A stretch of DNA of 64,000 nucleotides from UBA1413 sp964461455 (lineage in GTDB: Bacteria > Bacteroidota > Bacteroidia > Bacteroidales > Prolixibacteraceae), in NCBI GenBank assembly GCA_964461455.1, contig CAYWUJ010000002.1, positions 52,677 through 116,676 of the forward strand, in the 5' to 3' direction. How positions within the stretch are numbered: position 1 is the first letter of the stretch; every line of letters starts with the position of its first letter. This document shows positions 58,482 through 64,000 of this stretch, piece after piece. The notes beneath the pieces are model-generated. The model was not told where the DNA came from. It worked only from the letters and a program-made list of their open reading frames with translations, and ran no database searches. The translations under genes and the position numbers were made by a program.

Positions 58482-61400
58482 ATGACCAAGCGTCAATTCA
58501 CCAGCAGTATGGCCATTTTATTATCAGCCATGTTTATTTCGGGTTGCGCAAGCAAGGAAGAATCATCCAGTCAGCAATTGACGGAATGGAGGATTGCCCC
58601 ATCAACAACAGCAGTTACGCCTGGTTTGATGGCCCTGGCCGTTACTGATTCCGATGAATTGGTGGCCGACGCCGATTATCCCACAGCGGGCTGGGTAAAG
58701 GCTACCGTGCCCGGTACGGTCCTGGGGAACCTGGTCGACAATGGCATGTACGATGACTTATTCGAGCCCGATCAGAATGGAGAGAAAAACGAGTACTTCA
58801 GCGATAACTTGTCGAAAATCCCTGCCGAAGACTTTGATCACGAGTGGTGGTATAGTACCGATTTTACACTTCCCGCGCATGCGGCCGGAAAATGTATAAC
58901 ACTTACTTTCAAGGGTATAAGTTATTCAGGCGACATATATGTGAACGGCACAAAGGTCACCAATAAGTATAATAACATTTCCGATGAGGATTTTCTCAGG
59001 AACGGACCCACAATGATAAATCCCGGCGCCGGGGTGGCCGATTATGAGTCGGAAGCTGCCGGTAGCCTGAAAGGGGTGTCGGACTTCGAAACATATAAGT
59101 CGCAGTTTATCGGTTCAATGCGTACGTACGATATTGACGTTACTGACCTGGTAAAGACAGGCCGTGCAAAGAATAACATCAAGGTGAAGGTGACAAAACC
59201 CGTTTACCGTGATGACCTGACCTACTATTGGGTGGATTGGAATCCCCAGCCGGCTGATGCCATGATGGGCCTGACCGGTGATGTCATTTTGCATATATCA
59301 GGAAACACCCGGTTGGCCAATCCGGCCGTATCTTCCAGGGTAAGCATCGATCACACCAACGCCCAATTGAACCTGTTTGTGGATGCGAGCAATTTTACTT
59401 CATCGGGAGAAAAGGGCACCCTGACGGCTGTCATTAAAGACCCCGACGGCAATCGCGTCGCCACCGTCACCAAAACGGATATCGATGTTGAGGCCCATGC
59501 CTATAACCGAGAGATTGCCTTGCATGCGGCTGACTATCCCGAACTCAATCTTGCCCATCCCCGGCTGTGGTGGCCTCACCTTTCGGGCGACCAGCCGCTG
59601 TATACAATCGACTATGAATTTTCTACCAACGGGGAGGTGAGCGACCGGCTGCACCATCGTTTCGGTATCCGCGAAGTAACCGCCGAGGTGAATGTTTCGC
59701 CTTATGCCAATAACTTTGCCGATACCATAGCCACCAACCACCTGTCGAACATGCTCCAGATTTACGTGAACCACAGGCCGGTGCTTCTGAAAGGTGGAGG
59801 TTATTGTCCTACCGATCTTCTCTTGCGGCACGACCGGAGAGCCAACGAGGCGGTAGTGGAATATGTGAAATACATGGGCATGAATATGATCCGCGACGAA
59901 GGCAAATTCTTCGACAATCATTTACTCGAACTGATGGATGAGAAAGGTATTATGCTCATGACAGGTTGGTGCTGCTGTGACCGCTGGCAAAGCCCGGGCG
60001 AATTTTCAAAAGCGGAGCGCTTTGTGGCTTTTGAATCGCTTTACGCACAGGTGCGCAATGCCAGACAACACCCATCCATGTTTTTGTGGTTTAACGGTAG
60101 TGATGAGCCTCCCAGCATCGTACGGCAGGGACTCAACGGACAGAATGTGGAACAGAAATATCTCGAAATTCAGGCAGATCTCAGATGGCTTGAAATGGGG
60201 GTTAATTGCAATAATGGATCGGCTAAAGTGGCCACACTGACAGGGATTACCGGGGGTATGCACATGGATGCTTCCTATGACAGCCAATCCCCCACATGGT
60301 ATTACGCAGAACCAAAGGGCCTTTACGGGTTTATTTCCGAAGGTGGGGGCGGCGGGAGCATTCCTGTTCAGGAAACCATGAGGAGAATGTTGCCGGAAGC
60401 AAATCTGTGGCCCTATAATTCACCGGGGAATTATAATGTATGGAATTATCACACCAGCAGGGGAAGCTTTAATAATTTAGGCCAGCACACTTTATTTATC
60501 GACGGTTCTTATGGAGCCTCTGCCACTTTTGATGAATTTATCACACGGGCGCAGGTTTTCCAGTACGAACTGCAAAGGGCACAGTTTGAAGCCTTGAATG
60601 TTAGCCGATATAAAAACACCAGCGGCTTTATAAACTGGATGCTGAACAACGCCTGGCCGATCATGTTCTGGAATCAGTTTGATTTTTATCTAAACCCCAA
60701 TGGAACAACTTTTGGCGCCAGGAAAGGGAATGAGCCTGTTCACATTATGTATAACATCTATCAGAAATGCGTAAATGTGGTCAACAATACTTATACGGCA
60801 TACCCCGGAGCCGAAGCCACGCTTTCGATATACGACATCGAAGGAAATCTGATCAGCAATCCACTTAAGAAGACGATAAATATTCAGGCTGATAGTGCAT
60901 CACAGGCGGTGGAATATTCCACATCAGGAATTAACAGAAAAGGGCCCATTACGGTAGGTTTGGTGAAAAACAAATCGGGCGCGAATGAACCATTCGTAAT
61001 AAACTATTACGGAAAAATTACTGATGCTTATGGTGTAATTGATCTTTGGAACAATGACGAAATTCAGTCTTCGTTGGTTAAACCCACCTCAGATGTGTAT
61101 TTTATTCGCCTTGAATTAAAAGAGGCTACAGGTAAGATTCTCAGTTTGAATTCCTATGCCGTACCTATGCGGAACGACGTAGCCCGCGCCAGCCACGCCT
61201 GGAACAGGTCGGGTACATTTCAGGTGGGCGACTTAACCCAGCTGAACCATCTCCCTGAAGTGGACTTAAAACTCACTCAGGGTGCTAAAAGGAGCGTAGG
61301 GAATAAAACCGTGCTGACATACCGGATCAACAATCCAACCAAGACTATAGCCTACGCGGTCGAAGTGAAAGCATACACCGGCAAAGACAGAAAAAGGCTC

Positions 61401-62117
61401 GTGGCTCCGGTCTTTTATGATGACAATCTGTTTACACTTTTCCCGGACGAAAGCCGCGATTTGGAAATATCCTATAACCGGTCAGACTTAAAGAGTGACG
61501 CCTTTGTTACGGTTAATTGTTACAACAATGTGATAAAGGGAAAGGAGGTCGCCAGGAATATTTACGCGGATATACAAACCGGTGGTTCCAACAATATTGC
61601 ACGAGGAAAAACGGTTACAGGAGGCACCAATCCCATGAATATTACCACTGTGACTGAAAACGGACTTTTATATGCAAAGAATGGCCAGACATTTATCGAC
61701 TCTGACATTAACACATTTGCATCCCTGACACCGGAAGAAGGATCCTTTGTAGTGGATTTGGAAACCGTTCAGAACTTCGACAGAATTATGCTCAGGTGGA
61801 ACCGGCAGAATTTTTTGCGCGGGCGTCCTGATCACATCAGAGTTGAAATAAGCGATAACAATACAGATTACACCGTTGTTGCAAACCACGACAATAGCAG
61901 CTCAGGTTCAATAATGACAAATATTGTTCTGCCAACACAGGCAAAAGGACGATATGTAAAAATTACTCCAACTGGTTTATGTAAGGAATCTCCGGCTGTG
62001 GGAATGACTGGCAGACTCAGTTCCGGAGGTGTCAGCGAAAAAAGTGTCAGTGGCATTGATAAAGCCGATGCTGCTACGTCGTTCAACCTTTCTGCCATCG
62101 AAATTTATACCTTTTAA
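58482..62117 (+). CDS. GH2 exo-beta-glycosidase lipoprotein (exo-glucosaminidase-like) with C-terminal F5/8 type C domain
   Basis: A 1211-residue lipoprotein (signal ending ISGC, residue 22). The N-terminal jelly-roll has WVKATVPGTVLGNLVDNG. A TIM barrel holds the acid/base as D541 in FNGSDEPPS and the nucleophile as E620 in YGFISEGG. The NGSD form, with Asp replacing the usual N-E pair, is typical of the exo-beta-D-glucosaminidase subfamily rather than ordinary beta-mannosidases. Residues about 1045-1211 are a discoidin/CBM32-like domain (DSDINTFASLTPEEGSFVVDLE). It is longer than most relatives because of this domain. It ends the PUL, followed after 5 bases by a truncated helicase. Confidence 0.88.
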   Translation: MTKRQFTSSMAILLSAMFISGCASKEESSSQQLTEWRIAPSTTAVTPGLMALAVTDSDELVADADYPTAGWVKATVPGTVLGNLVDNGMYDDLFEPDQNGEKNEYFSDNLSKIPAEDFDHEWWYSTDFTLPAHAAGKCITLTFKGISYSGDIYVNGTKVTNKYNNISDEDFLRNGPTMINPGAGVADYESEAAGSLKGVSDFETYKSQFIGSMRTYDIDVTDLVKTGRAKNNIKVKVTKPVYRDDLTYYWVDWNPQPADAMMGLTGDVILHISGNTRLANPAVSSRVSIDHTNAQLNLFVDASNFTSSGEKGTLTAVIKDPDGNRVATVTKTDIDVEAHAYNREIALHAADYPELNLAHPRLWWPHLSGDQPLYTIDYEFSTNGEVSDRLHHRFGIREVTAEVNVSPYANNFADTIATNHLSNMLQIYVNHRPVLLKGGGYCPTDLLLRHDRRANEAVVEYVKYMGMNMIRDEGKFFDNHLLELMDEKGIMLMTGWCCCDRWQSPGEFSKAERFVAFESLYAQVRNARQHPSMFLWFNGSDEPPSIVRQGLNGQNVEQKYLEIQADLRWLEMGVNCNNGSAKVATLTGITGGMHMDASYDSQSPTWYYAEPKGLYGFISEGGGGGSIPVQETMRRMLPEANLWPYNSPGNYNVWNYHTSRGSFNNLGQHTLFIDGSYGASATFDEFITRAQVFQYELQRAQFEALNVSRYKNTSGFINWMLNNAWPIMFWNQFDFYLNPNGTTFGARKGNEPVHIMYNIYQKCVNVVNNTYTAYPGAEATLSIYDIEGNLISNPLKKTINIQADSASQAVEYSTSGINRKGPITVGLVKNKSGANEPFVINYYGKITDAYGVIDLWNNDEIQSSLVKPTSDVYFIRLELKEATGKILSLNSYAVPMRNDVARASHAWNRSGTFQVGDLTQLNHLPEVDLKLTQGAKRSVGNKTVLTYRINNPTKTIAYAVEVKAYTGKDRKRLVAPVFYDDNLFTLFPDESRDLEISYNRSDLKSDAFVTVNCYNNVIKGKEVARNIYADIQTGGSNNIARGKTVTGGTNPMNITTVTENGLLYAKNGQTFIDSDINTFASLTPEEGSFVVDLETVQNFDRIMLRWNRQNFLRGRPDHIRVEISDNNTDYTVVANHDNSSSGSIMTNIVLPTQAKGRYVKITPTGLCKESPAVGMTGRLSSGGVSEKSVSGIDKADAATSFNLSAIEIYTF

Positions 62118-62122
62118 CAAAA

Positions 62123-62482
62123 TTGGCGATTAATAATTTCACGCTGGAACCCCCTTCGAACCGCTATCAGGAGCAAAATACCCCGCTGTTGAATGTGGAC
62201 GAAAAGCCGGTGGTAGTCTCCACGATCCATTCCGCAAAAGGTCTCGAATGGCACACCGTCTTTATCCCCCATGCCCTCGATGGATTGCTGCCTTCGGTGC
62301 GATCGATGGAAACCCTCCAGGAGCTGGAAGAGGAACGCAGGCTATTTTATGTGGCTTCAAGCCGGGCAAAGGAGAATCTTTTCATCACAATGCCTTCCTA
62401 TATCCAGTCCTGGGATGCCGTTTTTAACCGTCCCTCCCGTTTTCTGGCGGAAGTGGAAAAGGGTAAGTACGAACTAACCTAG
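62123..62482 (+). pseudogene. UvrD-type ATP-dependent helicase, 3' stump
   Basis: About 119 codons in a G+C-rich stretch encode only the end of an SF1 helicase: LEPPSNRYQEQNTPLLN, then VVSTIHSAKGLEWHTVFIP (motif V) and LEEERRLFYVASSRAKENLF (motif VI), ending FNRPSRFLAEVEKG. Motifs I-IV, including Walker A and the DExx box, are missing. No natural start codon exists; TTG 62123 is the only nearby one, 5 bases after the GH2 stop. The missing ~500 or more residues are not elsewhere in the window. The island appears to have replaced them. Confidence 0.85.
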
Positions 62483-62526
62483 AAGGAATTATCAGGCGTA
62501 TGTTTTACTTTATAAATTTTATTCCA

Positions 62527-62562
62527 TATCTTTGTTACGACCGTAACGGTTACAGCCGTAAC
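62527..62562 (+). promoter_or_regulatory. Promoter -7 box overlapped by a tandem operator, ATPase gene
   Basis: TATCTTTG (62527-62534) fits TANNTTTG. From its last base a 15-bp unit is repeated twice: GTTACGACCGTAACG and GTTACAGCCGTAACA (the final A at 62563). This gives four GTTAC/GTAAC half-sites at 62534, 62543, 62549 and 62558, each pair an inverted repeat. A repressor bound here would cover the predicted transcription start. Confidence 0.55.
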
Positions 62563-62576
62563 ATAAAAGACACATA

Positions 62577-63899
62577 ATGAAATTTTACGACAGAATAAGT
62601 GAATTAACTGAACTACAAAGAATTAAGAATTTGTCTTTCAATGACTATTCACGAATGACCGTGGTGACCGGAAGAAGAAGGATAGGCAAAACAAGCCTTA
62701 TCATGAAGTCTGTCGAGGGGTTACCTACGGTATACCTATTTGTCGGACGAAAAAATGAAGCCACTCTTTGTGCTGAATTTGTTCCTATTATCGCCCATTC
62801 ACTTGACACTTTTGTTCCGGAGGGAATACGGACGTTCCGGACGCTTTTCCAGTATTTAATGGAACTGGCAACCACCAAGTCCTTCAATCTTGTGATCGAT
62901 GAGTTTCAGGAGTTCTATAATATCAATGCATCCATATACAGCGATATGCAAAACATCTGGGATCAGTACAGAAAAAAAACCCGGATGCATCTGATTGTAT
63001 CTGGCTCTGTCTATTCGCTGATGCAGAAAATATTCCAGGAGGCCAAAGAGCCTCTATTTGGCAGGGCGGATAATATCTTCAGATTATCTGCATTTAACTT
63101 GTCGACATTAAAAGAAATCATTTTCGAATACGCTCCTCATTACACCAACGATGATCTGCTTGCCCTTTATGCATTTACGGGAGGAATTCCCAAATATGTT
63201 GAACTTTTCTGCGACAACGGTGCTTTAAGTGTTCAAGCAATGATTGAATTTATGGTCCGGGAAAACTCTCCATTTACCGATGAGGGGAAAAACCTTTTGA
63301 TTGAAGAGTTCGGTAAAAATTATGCTACCTACTTTTCAATCTTAAGTGCTATTTCAGGTGGCATTAACACTCAACCCGGAATAGAATATGCTTTGGGTGA
63401 CAAAAGCATCGGGGGACAGATTAAACGGCTTATTGAAGATTACAATATTATCACCCGACATCGTCCTCTTCTGGCAAAAGAAGGATCCCAAACCGTGCGT
63501 TATGAAATTCAGGATAATTTCATTCGCTTCTGGTTTAATTATTTCGACCGGTATCGTTCCATGATTGAAATAAAAAACTTTATCGGATTACAATCCGTTA
63601 TAAAAGCCGATTATCCGACTTATTCAGGGAAAATTCTGGAACTCTATTTTAAGCAGAAGTATGCCGAAAGCATGCAATACAAGGCTATTGGTTCATGGTG
63701 GGAGCCACAAAACAACCAAAATGAAATAGATATAGTTGCCCTCAGATTAGAAAAAAACAGTGCAGTCGCTGCGGAGGTGAAACGCCAAAAGAAAAACTTC
63801 AAAAGGGAGATTCTGGCTGCAAAAGTGGAGCATCTAAAAAACAAATTACTTCCGAAATATCAGATTGATATGGCTTGCTTATCGTTGGAGGATATGTAA
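62577..63899 (+). CDS. Archaeal-type P-loop ATPase with DUF234 nuclease-like C-terminal domain
   Basis: A 440-residue protein. The N-terminal ATPase_2 domain has Walker A GRRRIGKTSL (about 33-42), Walker B FNLVIDEFQEF (about 103-113) and sensor-like LIVSGSVYSLM. A winged-helix region follows (about 250-320). The C-terminal DUF234 part (about 345-440) includes EIDIVALRLEKNSAVAAEVK. The D-...-E-x-K arrangement resembles PD-(D/E)XK nucleases. The family is dispersed irregularly among archaea and Bacteroidota and is thought to spread horizontally. The A+T-rich composition here fits that. It lies between a helicase stump and tRNA-Asp. Confidence 0.88.
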   Translation: MKFYDRISELTELQRIKNLSFNDYSRMTVVTGRRRIGKTSLIMKSVEGLPTVYLFVGRKNEATLCAEFVPIIAHSLDTFVPEGIRTFRTLFQYLMELATTKSFNLVIDEFQEFYNINASIYSDMQNIWDQYRKKTRMHLIVSGSVYSLMQKIFQEAKEPLFGRADNIFRLSAFNLSTLKEIIFEYAPHYTNDDLLALYAFTGGIPKYVELFCDNGALSVQAMIEFMVRENSPFTDEGKNLLIEEFGKNYATYFSILSAISGGINTQPGIEYALGDKSIGGQIKRLIEDYNIITRHRPLLAKEGSQTVRYEIQDNFIRFWFNYFDRYRSMIEIKNFIGLQSVIKADYPTYSGKILELYFKQKYAESMQYKAIGSWWEPQNNQNEIDIVALRLEKNSAVAAEVKRQKKNFKREILAAKVEHLKNKLLPKYQIDMACLSLEDM

Positions 63900-63917
63900 T
63901 GCAACTTTTTTTGGCAC

Positions 63918-63942
63918 AAAAAAAGGGAGCTTCTCAGCTCCC
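63918..63942 (-). terminator. Intrinsic terminator of the tRNA-Asp transcript
   Basis: GGGAGCT and AGCTCCC form a 7-bp stem with a TCTC loop. On the minus strand it is followed by seven T residues. It lies directly behind the 3' end of the tRNA gene. Confidence 0.8.
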
Positions 63943-63946
63943 CTTG

Positions 63947-64000
63947 CGGTGCGGACGGGACTCGAACCCGCGACCCACGGCGTGACAGGCCGTTATTCTA
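63947..64000 (-). tRNA. tRNA-Asp (anticodon GUC), 3' part, cut by window edge
   Basis: On the minus strand the anticodon loop CTGTCAC carries GTC. The T arm is GCGGG-TTCGAGT-CCCGT, followed by the acceptor strand CCGCACC and discriminator G (63947). G at this position is an identity base of tRNA-Asp. The following bases are CAA, so CCA is not encoded and must be added after trimming. The 5' part lies beyond 64000. Confidence 0.88.

Noticed and set aside
62123..62482. Helicase-like open frame as an intact small gene
   Set aside because: It has only motifs V and VI, no Walker A or DExx box and no ATG, and it abuts the GH2 stop, so it is reported as a truncated remnant.

Overview
The window comes from a chromosome of a Bacteroidota bacterium, most likely Bacteroidales/Marinilabiliales-like. 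The evidence is TANNTTTG-type -7 boxes, a FecI/FecR-SusC/SusD locus, the futalosine menaquinone genes mqnD and mqnB, an extended six-repeat ribosomal protein S1, BatA-type and LysM/PBP1 proteins, a DUF3822-rsmD pair and several ECF sigma factors. Most of the window (1-49 kb) is G+C-rich core genome with short intergenic gaps. The last 15 kb is visibly more A+T-rich and accessory.

Layout. 1-5.2 kb: enolase 3' end, DUF6249 protein, an ECF sigma factor with a membrane partner, hldD, mqnD, mqnB and folE. 5.2-9 kb: exported lactonase-fold protein, CDGSH protein, a flavin reductase-rubredoxin fusion, and a MerR regulator with the W-x9-EH signature of B12 photoreceptors. 9-22.4 kb: BatA-like protein, rocD, LysM/PBP1 protein, guaA, an S41 protease, pnuC with an NadR-like kinase, and cysK-cysE-rlmL. 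22.4-27.8 kb: an unusual regulatory locus described below. 28-41 kb: TonB-like protein, Omp85-like protein, DEAD-box helicase, SNF2 helicase, DUF1080 protein, phosphohexomutase and rfbA-rfbC-rfbD. 41-49 kb: rpsA, STAS protein, rnz, RecD-like helicase, DUF3822-rsmD and a nitronate monooxygenase-like protein. 49.1-62.1 kb: an A+T-rich polysaccharide-utilisation island (FecI sigma, IS1595 remnant, FecR, SusC, SusD, alkaline phosphatase, GH2 exo-glycosidase). It ends directly against the 3' stump of a UvrD-type helicase. 62.5-64 kb: an archaeal-type ATPase/DUF234 gene behind a repeated operator, then a partial tRNA-Asp.

The most interesting system is at 22.4-27.8 kb. An exported, membrane-anchored TPR-CHAT (caspase-like) protein with an intact His/Cys dyad faces, convergently, an ECF sigma factor coupled by an 11-bp overlap to a one-pass membrane anti-sigma-like protein. 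The anti-sigma-like protein has four internal repeats and a periplasmic TPR domain. Divergent from the CHAT gene is a 52-residue peptide gene, absent from ordinary ORF calls, with a Bacteroidota double-glycine leader (EMYRIRGG). A shared promoter-region element lies upstream of both the peptide and the sigma gene. The arrangement recalls the Csx29 (TPR-CHAT)/Csx30/RpoE arm of type III-E CRISPR systems, but no CRISPR component is present. I infer a protease-gated sigma circuit. Function is not shown by sequence alone.
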